Shown here: positions 16,800 to 26,864 of the stretch, one piece after another | Position numbering within the stretch: position 1 is the stretch's first letter | Layout: each line of letters starts with the position of its first letter | Assembly: GCA_044224515.1 (NCBI GenBank) | Contig: JBGAKH010000005.1 | Location: 1-64,000 of the forward strand | Length of the DNA: 64,000 nt | Origin: JBBATK01 sp044224515 | GTDB lineage: Bacteria; Bacteroidota; Ignavibacteria; Kapaibacteriales; NICIL-2 | Direction: 5' to 3' | Notes under the pieces: model-generated | The model's database searches: none | What the model was told of the DNA's origin: nothing | The model's input: the letters and a program-made list of their open reading frames with translations, nothing else | Program-made: the position numbers and the translations under genes

Positions 16800-17264
16800 C
16801 TAGTGTGCGGACATTGCCTCGGCCACTTCGCACAACTTTTTCAACGTGGTATTCCAGTAGAGTGCTACGTGTTGTCGAATGGTCTCTGTAGGGAAATTCT
16901 CTATGCGCAGATGTATTGTGCAGCCATCGTCAAATGGAGCAAGTGTAAAGTGGAGGATACAGTAGTTCCAAAAGTCCGCAGACAGGTTTGACAAAGAACT
17001 GCGATGCGTGTAGACCAGAAGCAGGGGGCGCAGACTCTTCAAGACAAGACCGTCATTTCTGAAGGTATGTCCATGGATCTGACCCTGGATGAGCACCGGA
17101 GATTGTTCTTGCCACGTCGATTCTATTTCAAGGCTAAAACCCGCGTCAGCCATCCAGCTCTTTGCAAGCTCAGTATCGGTGAGGCATTTCCACAGCATGT
17201 CGGCACCGGCACGGCATTGCCGGGAAAACTCTAGATCTTTCAGTGTATGCTTTTGCCTGTGCAT
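16800..17264 (-). CDS. SRPBCC (START/AHSA1-like) domain protein (154 aa)
   Basis: The pattern of an SRPBCC ligand-binding fold is visible: an N-terminal strand (LEFSRQCRAGADMLWKCLTD, where the helix after the first strand carries W-x-x-L-T-D), a central antiparallel sheet region rich in His/Trp, and a long C-terminal helix (YWNTTLKKLCEVAEAMSAH). Members bind hydrophobic ligands or act as Hsp90 cochaperone-like AHSA1 proteins. The exact ligand is unknown. Length is typical for the family. It stands alone on the minus strand, convergent to the T9SS gene. Confidence 0.65.
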   Translation of the reverse strand: MHRQKHTLKDLEFSRQCRAGADMLWKCLTDTELAKSWMADAGFSLEIESTWQEQSPVLIQGQIHGHTFRNDGLVLKSLRPLLLVYTHRSSLSNLSADFWNYCILHFTLAPFDDGCTIHLRIENFPTETIRQHVALYWNTTLKKLCEVAEAMSAH

Positions 17265-17478
17265 GTGCGCAATCTAGCGTGCACCACGCTGCGTCCAACC
17301 TGAATTCTTAGGGATGAATTCCTTTGTTGTTTTCAATCGAAGACTACGCGAATTGACTTGTAGATTGAGAGTCGCGCCGCAGCTAAGAGAATAGGAGAAT
17401 ATCAGGTCTTGAAACCTATTGCTGTGCGAATCGTATAACGACGATTTGGTATTAAGAGCCTTAGAGGCGGATACTATC

Positions 17479-18102
17479 ATGAACAATCATAGCGCAGTGC
17501 ACCGCAGAACATGGCTGATTCTACACCTTGTTGGATGGATTTGTGGAATAGTGATAAGTGTAAGTGTCGGTGATAGTATCGAGTATTACTTCCCGCAGCA
17601 CATGGGACAAAGCTCTTTGGGTTTGGGGATGAGCTTGGGCATATCGCTGATGCAATGGATGTACTTGCGGCGCCACACGACAATTTCTCTGATGTGGGCA
17701 CTAGGCTTTATCGCTTGCTTCGGACTCATTTTTGCGACTGCTGACCTCCTGATGATCAAGCTCGCCCTTAGTCCAAGTCTGGTTGTACCATTTGCGGCAC
17801 TCATCTCAGCTTGCTGCGGTAGCTACCTTCAGGTCAGAACACTCGGAGTTGAAGCCGGAGAGCGCAAGAGGTGGGCACTACAGAACCTACTTGGGTGGGG
17901 GAGTGCAACCGCGGTTACTTTTCTTGGTACTTCGTTCCAACTTCGTGACGCGGGCGTGCCCCTTCTTCTCACTACCATCATCGCGTTTGCGTCGGTCTTA
18001 GTTGGTGGACCACTGATAGCGCTGCTTAACTATAGAGCCCTGCTGCCAATCGTAGATGCTACTTCGAGAGAGGCAACGATCAAAAGCACGACACTTCGCT
18101 AG
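17479..18102 (+). CDS. multi-span integral membrane protein (207 aa)
   Basis: Unrecognised. The ATG at 17479 (MNNHSAVHRR) is preferred over a GTG at 17419, which would add 20 polar residues. Five or six hydrophobic segments follow (WLILHLVGWICGIVISV, LGLGMSLGISLMQ, MWALGFIACFGLIFAT, VVPFAALISACCGSY, LGWGSATAVTFLG, LLLTTIIAFASVLVGGPLIA). There is no catalytic or transporter motif that I can assign. Its neighbours are an SRPBCC gene on the opposite strand and a GNAT gene downstream, neither of which suggests a job. Confidence 0.7.
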   Translation: MNNHSAVHRRTWLILHLVGWICGIVISVSVGDSIEYYFPQHMGQSSLGLGMSLGISLMQWMYLRRHTTISLMWALGFIACFGLIFATADLLMIKLALSPSLVVPFAALISACCGSYLQVRTLGVEAGERKRWALQNLLGWGSATAVTFLGTSFQLRDAGVPLLLTTIIAFASVLVGGPLIALLNYRALLPIVDATSREATIKSTTLR

Positions 18103-18264
18103 ACGATTCCGCTGAGCGTTCTCGACAACAGGCTCATCAAATCGCTGCTCAAGTTTCGTGCACAGTAATCAAGCGTAGTAGCTCCACGCGCGGTGCAAGA
18201 GTCATGTGATTCTTTTCCTTAAGGAGCTCGTAAACGATCTCCTTGCTACAACGGTCCATACTCC

Positions 18265-18792
18265 ATGGAAACACTCAGTATACGCATACTTGACCCAAAG
18301 GATGAAGTTCTCTACAGCGAGCTCTTTCTTCGTGGCTTGGAACTGGACGAACGTAATTTTCGCATTGCCGTTGAGGATTGTCGAGGACCATGTCTACCCC
18401 GGTCTTCATCCGAGAGTTTTACACTTGGCGGATTCTATGGCGACCGTCTGGTCGGCATCGTGAGTTTTGAGCGAGAGGGAAGTGACAGAGTGAAGGCAAG
18501 GCATAAAGGTCGAGTCTACCGAATGTTAGTTGATGCATCCTATCGATCGCAGGGTGTAGCTCGTCTCTTGCTCACCGATCTGTTGAGGCGCATTCGTGAC
18601 ATGCAAGGATTGGATCTCGTAACGCTGACGGTTATGTCTCACAATGACCGTGCGCGCTCCTTGTACGAGTCCTTCGGTTTTCGCGTGTATGGTACTGAGC
18701 CCGCAGCAGTTTACCGGAACAACGAGTATCGTGATGAGGACTTGATGGTATTGGATCTTCGGGATGTGAATTCGACTTCACGCAAGCTGTGA
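18265..18792 (+). CDS. GNAT family N-acetyltransferase (175 aa)
   Basis: Transfers an acetyl group from acetyl-CoA to an amine. The substrate is not predictable. Motif A is seen as YRMLVDASYRSQGVARLLL at about residues 90-108, where R-S-Q-G-V-A corresponds to the Q/R-x-x-G-x-G/A pyrophosphate-binding loop. Motif B follows as VMSHNDRARSLYESFGFRVY at about 127-146, with the conserved Asn and Tyr. Length fits the family. It appears monocistronic. The next gene is on the opposite strand, beyond a short tandem repeat. Confidence 0.85.
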   Translation: METLSIRILDPKDEVLYSELFLRGLELDERNFRIAVEDCRGPCLPRSSSESFTLGGFYGDRLVGIVSFEREGSDRVKARHKGRVYRMLVDASYRSQGVARLLLTDLLRRIRDMQGLDLVTLTVMSHNDRARSLYESFGFRVYGTEPAAVYRNNEYRDEDLMVLDLRDVNSTSRKL

Positions 18793-18846
18793 ATCGGGTC
18801 GCATCGTGCACGAAGGACTCGACGCCCCGGATACGCCTTTGATCAT

Positions 18847-18873
18847 CGAGTACACCGAGTACATCGAGTACAC
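18847..18873. repeat. three tandem 9-bp repeats
   Basis: CGAGTACAC, CGAGTACAT, CGAGTACAC follow head to tail between two convergent genes. Function unknown. Possibly slippage-derived. Confidence 0.7.
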
Positions 18874-18878
18874 CCATA

Positions 18879-19499
18879 TCAGTCGACATTGTTGGGATCT
18901 CTGACCATTTGATAGGGATCGAAGGGTACATTGACGACGGATTCGAGGCTTTTGGTGACGCTTCCCTCCACAACACGCAAATCAGTGCGAAAAGCTTGCA
19001 GGAGATCATCCAGTGCGAGAAAGCTTTCGATGGGGCCCTGAGTGCCTATGTAATGTTCACGTTGCTTTGCACTCATGGATCGAGTGTAGAGAACACCATA
19101 GGACTTCAATTGCATAACGAAGCGCGAGCAGGTTTGAACCAGGTCGGAAGAGGCTACGAGCGTGATCTCACCCAATAAGTTTTCGAGGAGTTGAATTTCT
19201 TCGCGATCAATCTTATTGTCATCGTCAAGTTTGAACACCTCCAGTAAAAAGCGCCTATAGATTTCCAGTTTCTTTTCGAACAGTATAGCCTTGTACTCTT
19301 TTTCTTGTTCTGACTTCATTTGATACTGCATGAGCAACATCATTAGTGCGATGGTGACGACGGTGCACAGAAATGCAGAAACCAAGTTCACACCATAGTC
19401 AGGCAGTTCCGCCTGGAACAACTTATCGAAGAGCAGGTAGCTAAACACGATAAAGACGATCATGCTGACGATTAAAAACGTGTCGCGACGTGTTTTCAT
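18879..19499 (-). CDS. two-span membrane protein with cytoplasmic helical domain (206 aa)
   Basis: Unrecognised. Two N-terminal transmembrane helices (about residues 8-28 and 37-58) are followed by a long charged helical region (KSEQEKEYKAILFEKKLEIYRRF) and a soluble C-terminal domain of about 120 residues. The arrangement, a short loop between the two helices and a bulky cytoplasmic part, is common in small bacterial sensor-like or defence-associated membrane proteins, but no catalytic motif is present. It is an isolated minus-strand gene. Confidence 0.7.
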   Translation of the reverse strand: MKTRRDTFLIVSMIVFIVFSYLLFDKLFQAELPDYGVNLVSAFLCTVVTIALMMLLMQYQMKSEQEKEYKAILFEKKLEIYRRFLLEVFKLDDDNKIDREEIQLLENLLGEITLVASSDLVQTCSRFVMQLKSYGVLYTRSMSAKQREHYIGTQGPIESFLALDDLLQAFRTDLRVVEGSVTKSLESVVNVPFDPYQMVRDPNNVD

Positions 19500-19705
19500 A
19501 GTGCTTTCCTCGCTTTAGGCCGTGCAGAATTCAGTGAGATCAATCTGTTCGCTCAGTAAGAAGTGATGCGTAGTACTGTGTTCACGCAGCCTCACATCTT
19601 TGCGCACAAAAATAAAGTAGCGGCGAACACAACAATGTCTTCATCTGACTGTGCTAAATTGCCTAGTGCTTTTTACCACTGCAGCCAAGTCTTCGAACTA
19701 CCACT

Positions 19706-20920
19706 GTGTCACACACCCTATCCAATGCACACTTGCGTCCATCAGCTGACAGTGCAAGCATTTCCACAACAGCTTCCGGTTCCCGCATCATTCCTGCTTT
19801 GACCGGCCTGCGGGCGGTGGCTGCAGCGATGGTGTTCTTTGGACACATGTACACCCACCATTTTGATGTCGTACCCTATGTATTCCATTATGGGTGGGCG
19901 GGTGTAGATGTCTTTTTTGCCCTTTCGGGTTTTCTTTTCACCATCCAGTATGCAGACGCCCTGATAGCCGGAGAGTTTTCTTGGCAGAAGTACCTGAAGC
20001 GCCGCTTGTTCAGGATATACCCGGTTACTACGCTCGTCGTGCTTATCGCAGCTGCGGCTCGTTGGTGGCTCTTTGATTGGCGTAATGTGTTGTTGCATGT
20101 AACATTACTGCATGGTTGGGTGCCATGGTATCGCATGCGTCTGAACGCACCGATGTGGTCTCTTACCGTTGAGGAGAGTTACTACGTGCTGGCACCGCTG
20201 TTGATTCTGTATCTGGTACTCTTTTGGAGAGATTGCGAGAAGAGATGGTTAGCTCATGCCTCTGTAACGCAACGAGTTCTCGTGTACTGTGGAATAGCGT
20301 TGGCTCTGTGGTTCATGTGTCTAAGCTGGTCGCGAGGCGCTGTCTCTTTATACAACGACCTTCTCTGTTGGTCAACCGGACTATGGGATGAGTCTGCTGC
20401 AACGCACACCATCTTCGGACGTCTCGCTGACTTTGTCGCAGGCATGCTCGCGGCAGTCATAGCCCGTTCAATTCGTGTACGGGAGCAGTATGGTGATGTG
20501 TTTGTGCTTCTTGGAACCTTGCTTTTTGTGTGGACGGCAACGTGGGTGCAGTGGAATGGTGGGCCGGATTTAGTCGGTAATCACAAAGTCGGCAGCATCA
20601 TGTTACGTGTCTTTGCCTTGGCATCGGCCATTGGTATTTACGGACTGTACTGTGGTGGCTTGATCAGTCGGCTGCTTAGCACGCGAGCGGCCGTGTTCTT
20701 AGGGGAGATTTCCTTCACCTTTTATCTGATCCAATACCTTTCCATCTTTGGAGCGGTTAAAGCTGCGGTTGACTTACAGCATAGTCTCGAGGATCTTGGA
20801 TTGCACTTTGTACTTGCCTCTTTCATTGGCTATCTCATCATGAACATTGGGTCTGCTCTGATCTTTCTCCGTTTTGAAAAACCCCTGGGTCGATACCTGC
20901 GTGCCCGCTTCAATGCTTAG
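19706..20920 (+). CDS. acyltransferase family 3 (OafA/YrhL-like), 404 aa
   Basis: An integral membrane O-acyltransferase that typically adds acetyl groups to cell-surface polysaccharide or lipid. Family hallmarks are visible: the entry PALTGLRAVAAAMVFFGHM with the conserved Arg and His, then GVDVFFALSGFLF, R-R-L-F-R-I-Y-P, and WSLTVEESYY with the conserved Glu. About ten hydrophobic segments follow, as in the family. Length (404 aa) is typical without an added SGNH domain. The GTG at 19706 is the first available start, and the first 25 residues are Ser/Thr-rich, so a later start cannot be excluded. No glycan-synthesis genes adjoin it. Confidence 0.9.
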   Translation: MSHTLSNAHLRPSADSASISTTASGSRIIPALTGLRAVAAAMVFFGHMYTHHFDVVPYVFHYGWAGVDVFFALSGFLFTIQYADALIAGEFSWQKYLKRRLFRIYPVTTLVVLIAAAARWWLFDWRNVLLHVTLLHGWVPWYRMRLNAPMWSLTVEESYYVLAPLLILYLVLFWRDCEKRWLAHASVTQRVLVYCGIALALWFMCLSWSRGAVSLYNDLLCWSTGLWDESAATHTIFGRLADFVAGMLAAVIARSIRVREQYGDVFVLLGTLLFVWTATWVQWNGGPDLVGNHKVGSIMLRVFALASAIGIYGLYCGGLISRLLSTRAAVFLGEISFTFYLIQYLSIFGAVKAAVDLQHSLEDLGLHFVLASFIGYLIMNIGSALIFLRFEKPLGRYLRARFNA

Positions 20921-21531
20921 TGTTTTTTGGTGGGCTCGATAGTCTGTCGTTAAGGGTTCCGGTAGACATACCACAAAACTGTCGGAGCGTGGAACATGCT
21001 GAAGTTGGCAGACGCCGAAGGCGGATGCATAGAGAAGAGTCGTACGCGAAACTTGTATCTCGGCGGTGTCTGTTGAGGCATTGGGCGTTCCCTACACGTG
21101 CCCGCCTTCACACAAAGGCTGGCTGCAATCCTCTACCTTCGTTGAAATCCTGCGACTCGTAATTTGGTGGATAAATTCCTCTTTTTTTCAACACCGAGTC
21201 TTCCGTCCTGTTTATAGAATCGTCTGACCCTATATTGACCAAGCAACTATCGTGAGTCGTACTGCGCAATCTTGAGTACAACAAAGAGACATGTTTAGGT
21301 CTAAGATTTACACGTCAGAGGCGACGTGTAGAGGATTTTATTGGGCGATTCTCGGCACTTAAGGGCTTTGTACGCAAAAGCGTCGATTTTACGGGTTTGA
21401 GGATCGGAAATATCAGTACATCCACGTATTGAGCCGCCCGGAGCCTGCTTCTATTTTCGATTGTGAGGCAGGGACAAATGGTCTCAGCAAAGGTTCCCAA
21501 CAGGTGTAAAGTACCTTTTTCGGAGAAGAAC
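20921..21531. other. noncoding stretch before the TPR gene
   Basis: About 610 bp without a convincing gene. An 80-codon plus-strand ORF starting here is Arg-rich with no structure and looks spurious. No tRNA, tmRNA or SRP RNA fold could be recognised. Confidence 0.6.
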
Positions 21532-22974
21532 ATGAACTTTTTTGAAGACGACGACAGCTTTGGCGAGCAGAATAAGGCAAACATGGAGGAATCCGTGCGT
21601 AAGCTTCGCGACGCGTTAAAGAGCGGTCGATTCGAAGAACTAAGCGGTACGATCAATGCCGAGACCTTAGACAACATGACACAGTATTGTCTGGACAATG
21701 CCAAGTATGATGATGCGCTCGCCTTTTCCTCTGTCTTAACCCAAACGACTCCTTACAATGCCGAGGCTTGGCATAAGAAGGGAATTGCCCTGTCATGTCT
21801 GCTGCGGTACAAAGACGCACTGGAGTGTTACAACAAAGCCCTCGAGTTGAATCCCGTTGAGGTTGACATCATGATCAATGGCGCAGTTGCCATGGATCAA
21901 TGTGGTTTTGTAGACGAAGCGCTGAAGACATTCGACAAGGTTCTGACTATCGATCCCGGAAATGAAGACGCCTTATTCAATAAGGGTATACTGTGCGAGC
22001 ATCGTGGTTGGTATGCGGATGCGGTGAGACTATTCGAGTATCTTTCACGCTCGGAACGCTTTGCCAAAGATTCCTTGTTTGAGCTGGGTTTCTGTTACGA
22101 TTGCTTGCAGCGCTATGATGACGCAGTTGCGGCGTACGAACAATGTATCGATTTGGATCCATACGACTACAATGCGTGGTTCAATCGTGCGGTCGTGTTG
22201 AGTCGCATGCGCAAGTACAACGACGCTTTGAGCAGCTACGATATGACCTTGGCGATTAAAGACAACTTTGCATCGGCTTGGTACAATCGTGGCAACACCC
22301 TTGCTTTGATTGGAAAGAATGCTGAAGCCATCGAGAGTTACCGTGAGGCATTGCGCCACGATCCGGCAGACGTCTCATCATGGCATAACCTCGGTAGCGC
22401 GCTCGAAGAAGCAGGAAAGTTTATCGATGCGATCGATGCCTTTTCCAAAGCTATTGCCTTAGACTATAAACACTGTGAATCCTACTTCGGACGAGGCACG
22501 TGCTATGATGCTCTATTCAAGTATCAACGCGCTCTGGAAGATTATGATGCCGCGTTGAATTTGAATAACGGCCGTGCTGATATTTGGTATGCCAAAGCAG
22601 ACGCCCTATACCATTTGGGACATCTTGAGCAATCTCTTGAATGTTATCGTCGCAGTGTAGAATTGCGAACCGACGATGCTGAGTGTTGGTTTGATTATGC
22701 ATCCACATTACTCGAGAACAATCAAAGCCAAGAAGCAGCCAACGCATACCAGCGTGCCATTTCTTGTCGACCCACATGGGCCGAAGCGTACTTGGCTTTG
22801 GCAAAGGTTTACTCACTTATGGGACTCAATGACGAAGCCCTGGTTCAACTCAATCAAGCAATCATGTTGGACGGTACAAAGCGTCAAGCGTTCGAAAAGG
22901 AATTTGCGGAGGCGCGTCCCGGTCGTAAACTCTTCGATCAACTGCCAAAGATTGGAAGTTTCATCAACCCTTAA
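21532..22974 (+). CDS. tetratricopeptide repeat protein (480 aa)
   Basis: A chain of about twelve 34-residue TPR units runs from about residue 45 to 460, each with the W/L-x2-G/A-x2-Y/L-x8-A/G-x3-Y/F-x2-A pattern and the canonical Pro near the end (for example ALECYNKALELNP, AVAAYEQCIDLDP, AIESYREALRHDP). It is cytosolic in appearance, with no signal peptide, and is a probable protein-protein interaction scaffold. The ATG at 21532 (MNFFEDDDS) is chosen because GGAGAAGA precedes it, whereas an upstream in-frame start at 21463 lacks such support. It ends 113 bp before a strong terminator. Confidence 0.85.
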   Translation: MNFFEDDDSFGEQNKANMEESVRKLRDALKSGRFEELSGTINAETLDNMTQYCLDNAKYDDALAFSSVLTQTTPYNAEAWHKKGIALSCLLRYKDALECYNKALELNPVEVDIMINGAVAMDQCGFVDEALKTFDKVLTIDPGNEDALFNKGILCEHRGWYADAVRLFEYLSRSERFAKDSLFELGFCYDCLQRYDDAVAAYEQCIDLDPYDYNAWFNRAVVLSRMRKYNDALSSYDMTLAIKDNFASAWYNRGNTLALIGKNAEAIESYREALRHDPADVSSWHNLGSALEEAGKFIDAIDAFSKAIALDYKHCESYFGRGTCYDALFKYQRALEDYDAALNLNNGRADIWYAKADALYHLGHLEQSLECYRRSVELRTDDAECWFDYASTLLENNQSQEAANAYQRAISCRPTWAEAYLALAKVYSLMGLNDEALVQLNQAIMLDGTKRQAFEKEFAEARPGRKLFDQLPKIGSFINP

Positions 22975-23087
22975 GATCGGTGGCAACCAAGGAATAGCGT
23001 CGGGACAAAAGAGTCTTATGTGGAAAACTCAGACAGAGAACTCAACAGCGAACTGTAGTCGCAATGAGCGAAAAAGTACGAAAAATG

Positions 23088-23124
23088 AACGCCGACAAAA
23101 TACTGTCGGCGTTTTTCGTTTTTA
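23088..23124 (+). terminator. intrinsic terminator after the TPR gene
   Basis: Stem AACGCCGACA / TGTCGGCGTT with a 6-nt loop, followed by TTTCGTTTTT on the plus strand. It separates the TPR gene from the SBBP-repeat gene. Confidence 0.85.
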
Positions 23125-23226
23125 AGGGAAAAATGAATTTCTTTTAAGTTGAGTGTGTATGCTCTTCTGACTAAGTTAGGTCTACCAAATCCACGATTGC
23201 ATGTCCAATCTCATTTTATAGTAACC

Positions 23227-26200
23227 ATGAAGCGTTCATTGTATTTGATCGCAGGGGTGTTCATCGTTAGTTGCTTCATGCTGCTTGTCGGAAATCAGCA
23301 GCTACGAGCGGAGCGTATGACTCCTGCAAATTTGTCCGGTTTTGTTGAAAACCGTGGCCAGTGGACCGGCGATTTTAGCTATCGAGCCAAGAGCGGTAAT
23401 GTCAGCACCTGGATAACCCCCACGGGTATGGTGTTTGACGTTCGCGGTGCTTCGATCAAGACCGGTCGTCGTGTTGAGTCTCCTTCTAAATTCCGTAGTA
23501 TGACAGAAAGCATGGTGGACGAAGAGCTCGTTCAACACCATGCTGTTTTTGTCTCCTTCGACGGTGCCCATGCGGCATCGATGCAACCGAGCGGAACTAT
23601 TGAAGGAAGCTACAATTTCTTGCAAGGTGCAGACCGAAGTACATGGGTGCAAAACGTTCCGCACTATAGCTCTGTAACCATGAAGGGTCTTTACAACGGT
23701 GTTGATGCCTTTGTAACAATGGTGAACAATGCTCCTCAATACAACTTCATCGTAGCGCCGGGTGCTGATGCATCACAGATTGCAATGAAGATTGAAGGTG
23801 CTACTTCACTGAGCACAAGCAATGGTGAATTGGTGATCGGCACAAGTTGTGGTCAACTTCGCAATGGGTCCATCTACGCATACCAATTGGTCGATGGTAA
23901 GGAACAGAAAGTAGCATGTAGCTTCCGCGTTGAGAACAACACGGTTCGCTTCGATGTGGGAAGCTATGACAAGGGACACACCTTGGTTATTGATCCTATT
24001 GTCTATGCTACCTATGTAGGCGGAGATGATCTTGATGTCGTAACCTCATCGGCTCGTATCGCATCAAGCGGCGACATGATTGTCATTGGTTATTCGACCT
24101 CTTCAAACTTCCCCAAGACAAGCGGATCGTACACCTCGCCTGCAATTGGCGCGGAGGATGCATTTGTGATCAAGTATGATCCCAAACTATCGAAGATGTT
24201 GTTCTGTACAATTGTCGGTGGATCTTCAACAGACAAGCCCTGGGATGTTTGTATTGCACGTAACGACCAAAGCGATGACATTCTCGTCGTGGGTGAAACG
24301 AGCTCAAACAACTTCCCGACAAAGTCCGGTTCTTATAAGCAAAATCAACAAGGCTTGGTCGATGCTTTCGCGTTTCGATTGATGAATAACGGAACCGATC
24401 TCAAGTGGTCAACCTACTTCGGTGGTTCCAATGGTGACGACCGTGCATATTCCGTCTGCGTTTCAGGTTCAAACCAAGTTATTTTCTGCGGATCAACCAC
24501 GTCAACCAATTTCCCGGCAACAGCCGGCGTTGGTTACAAGACCGCTCTTGGAAAGATGGACGGTTTTTGTGCACGCATTGGTTCCAACGGTGGAACTCTT
24601 GAGTATGCAACCTACTATGGCGGAAGTGGCGACGATCGATGCACAGCAGTGAATATGGCTGCTACGAAGGAGAACATAGCATGTGTTGTTGGTGAAACCA
24701 ACAGCGGAAACTTGCCGTTGTATCCAACGAAAACCACAGGTGGTGGCGGAGGTGGACCGCCGGTGACGACTATCCTTGCTCCGCAAAAAACAATGAAGGG
24801 CGTCACAGACTGCTTCTTCGTACAATTCAATTCAAGTGCATCCGGCACTCCGAATTTTAGTACCTATTTCGGTGGCAACGGCCAGGACTTCCCAACGTCA
24901 ATTCTTGTGAACGCTGCGGGTGTCGTAACCTTGGCTGGTGGAACACAATCAACAGACCTCTCGCAGATTCTGAATTACCAATCGACTAAGCACGCCGGCC
25001 AAGAGTGTCTTTTGGCTCAGATAAATGCGACCGGAGATGCCTTTACCATGACCGCCTATTTTGGAGGCAATGGTGCCGATGTCGCTCTCGACTTTGATAC
25101 CGACGATGGTACAAATCTCTTCCTGGTTGGTCGTACATCGTCAAGTGACCTTCCGACCACTGACGACGCCGAGCAAAAGACATTTTCAACCGGTGGCTCC
25201 GATGGCTTCATCACGAAAATTGGCTCTTACATTAACATGCGTTATTGCAGCTACATAGGCAGCAAAAGTGCAGACTCCATCAATACGATCACCGTTGTTG
25301 ATATGCAGAACGCGTATTTGGGCGGTTTAGTATCGAACACGATGAAAACCACTGACAGTGCGGCTCAGAAAACAATGGGTGGTGCCGCTGACGGCTACTT
25401 CGCAAAGTGGACGTTCAGCGCTTTGGCAGTCAATACACCTGCAACCGGTGATAAAAAGTGCGCCGGATTACCAATTTCTGCAACTTGGTTTGCATCGAAT
25501 TCGGAAACGGGCGACAAGTATTTGATCGAGTATTCTGCGGACAACGGCACTACATGGACCACGATCAAGAAAGATCATGCCGGTCTCAGTTATAACTGGA
25601 CTATTCCGGCCACGCTGGCAGGTGGTACCAACTACCGCATTCGCGTAACGAATCAAATTACCGGGCAGTCTGCAATCAATCCCGGCGCGTTTACGGTTTT
25701 AGCAGCTCCGTCAGTGAGCTCGATCAGCCCTGACACTTCCCTCTGTATCGGCCAAGCTGTAACATTGAATGTTGTTGCCAGTGGTGACAATCTCTCTTAT
25801 CAGTGGCGTCGTGCAGGTCAAGCTATTGGTGGTGCTACTCAGGCTTCCTATGCTATCACTGCCGCCACATCTGCAGACTCTGCGTCATTCGATTGTATCG
25901 TAAGCGGAACATGTACACCGTCGAAAACTTCGACAGCTTGTTTTGTACGTGTTTTTCGTGGTCCTACTGTATTGACGCAACCAACGAACGTAACTATCCA
26001 TTCCGGAAAGCAAGCGCACTTCGAAGTTGTTGCCGCCGGCAAGAATCTTCGTTATCAATGGCAGTATAATGGAAGCAACGCTTCCGGTGCGACCAATGCT
26101 ACCTATGATTTCTTTGCCCAAGCTCAAGATGCCGGTTCATATCGTTGTATCGTTACAGGAGATTGTGGTACCGATACTTCGAAAGTTGCGACCTTGACCA

Positions 26201-26517
26201 TCGACGATACTGGTGTTCCGGAAGATGTATCTTTCGATGGTGCTCTGCAGCTCTCTAGCTTCTCACCAAATCCGACGAGTGACATTGCTCGAGTTGTTGT
26301 GAACAGCAGCCGTGCATCGGCACTCGACTACATTGTATTCAATGAGTTGGGACAAATCGTGATCAAAGGAAGCGCAGAAGCACCCGCCGGATCGTCCAAT
26401 GGCAGCTACCAAAGCAACTTCGGACTTAATACAAGTAGCTTGCCACAAGGTGCATATAAGTTGATGATCATCAGCGGCGATACTCGCGTCTTCAAGAGCT
26501 TTATAGTTCAGCGCTAA
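23227..26517 (+). CDS. secreted SBBP-repeat and Ig-like T9SS cargo protein (1096 aa)
   Basis: The ATG at 23227 starts a signal peptide (LYLIAGVFIVSCFMLLVG). Residues about 30-250 begin with FVENRGQWTGDF, typical of the DUF7948 domain of Bacteroidota surface proteins. Residues about 250-720 hold repeated SBBP (beta-propeller) units, each with T-Y-[FY]-G-G-x-G-x-D and a later S-x-[ND]-[FL]-P. Two Ig-like domains follow, each with Y-Q-W and a distant S-x-x-C-x-V (about 820-1000). The C-terminal ~75 residues (LSSFSPNPTSDIARVVV to GAYKLMIISGD) are a T9SS sorting domain. A Gly/Pro-rich insert occurs near residue 510. Probably a cell-surface or released adhesin-like protein. Confidence 0.85.
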   Translation: MKRSLYLIAGVFIVSCFMLLVGNQQLRAERMTPANLSGFVENRGQWTGDFSYRAKSGNVSTWITPTGMVFDVRGASIKTGRRVESPSKFRSMTESMVDEELVQHHAVFVSFDGAHAASMQPSGTIEGSYNFLQGADRSTWVQNVPHYSSVTMKGLYNGVDAFVTMVNNAPQYNFIVAPGADASQIAMKIEGATSLSTSNGELVIGTSCGQLRNGSIYAYQLVDGKEQKVACSFRVENNTVRFDVGSYDKGHTLVIDPIVYATYVGGDDLDVVTSSARIASSGDMIVIGYSTSSNFPKTSGSYTSPAIGAEDAFVIKYDPKLSKMLFCTIVGGSSTDKPWDVCIARNDQSDDILVVGETSSNNFPTKSGSYKQNQQGLVDAFAFRLMNNGTDLKWSTYFGGSNGDDRAYSVCVSGSNQVIFCGSTTSTNFPATAGVGYKTALGKMDGFCARIGSNGGTLEYATYYGGSGDDRCTAVNMAATKENIACVVGETNSGNLPLYPTKTTGGGGGGPPVTTILAPQKTMKGVTDCFFVQFNSSASGTPNFSTYFGGNGQDFPTSILVNAAGVVTLAGGTQSTDLSQILNYQSTKHAGQECLLAQINATGDAFTMTAYFGGNGADVALDFDTDDGTNLFLVGRTSSSDLPTTDDAEQKTFSTGGSDGFITKIGSYINMRYCSYIGSKSADSINTITVVDMQNAYLGGLVSNTMKTTDSAAQKTMGGAADGYFAKWTFSALAVNTPATGDKKCAGLPISATWFASNSETGDKYLIEYSADNGTTWTTIKKDHAGLSYNWTIPATLAGGTNYRIRVTNQITGQSAINPGAFTVLAAPSVSSISPDTSLCIGQAVTLNVVASGDNLSYQWRRAGQAIGGATQASYAITAATSADSASFDCIVSGTCTPSKTSTACFVRVFRGPTVLTQPTNVTIHSGKQAHFEVVAAGKNLRYQWQYNGSNASGATNATYDFFAQAQDAGSYRCIVTGDCGTDTSKVATLTIDDTGVPEDVSFDGALQLSSFSPNPTSDIARVVVNSSRASALDYIVFNELGQIVIKGSAEAPAGSSNGSYQSNFGLNTSSLPQGAYKLMIISGDTRVFKSFIVQR

Positions 26518-26555
26518 GCCTGGATTCGCAGTAGTATAGCAGCTCTATTTTTCTG

Positions 26556-26591
26556 AAGGGTTGAAAGCACAGCTTTCAACCCTTTTTTTTT
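26556..26591 (+). terminator. intrinsic terminator after the SBBP-repeat gene
   Basis: Perfect stem AAGGGTTGAAAGC / GCTTTCAACCCTT with loop ACA, followed by a run of nine T. It isolates the surface-protein gene from the SUF operon. Confidence 0.9.
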
Positions 26592-26864
26592 CTTCGTATG
26601 CTGAGTTCAGTGACGAGGTCTCTCCATCTGCACGTTCAATAGCACCAGCTCATAAGCAGATGCCACCAAGATAAAAACGGACAATTCTGGCTGAAAATGA
26701 AGAAAATTCCCTTATGGTGCCGAAAATTCGAGTAAATCCGACTAAAAAAATCGTATTTTCGTCTATGCATTTGGAGCGGAGTCACAGGGCGCAACTTTTG
26801 GTTGGCCAAGAACAGCTGTGATGGCTTCCGGAACAGGCACGGAAAACGGATAAACGAGATTACT

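Noticed and set aside
20920..21162. 80-aa ORF after the acyltransferase gene
   Set aside because: Arg- and Cys-rich random-looking content, no ribosome binding site.
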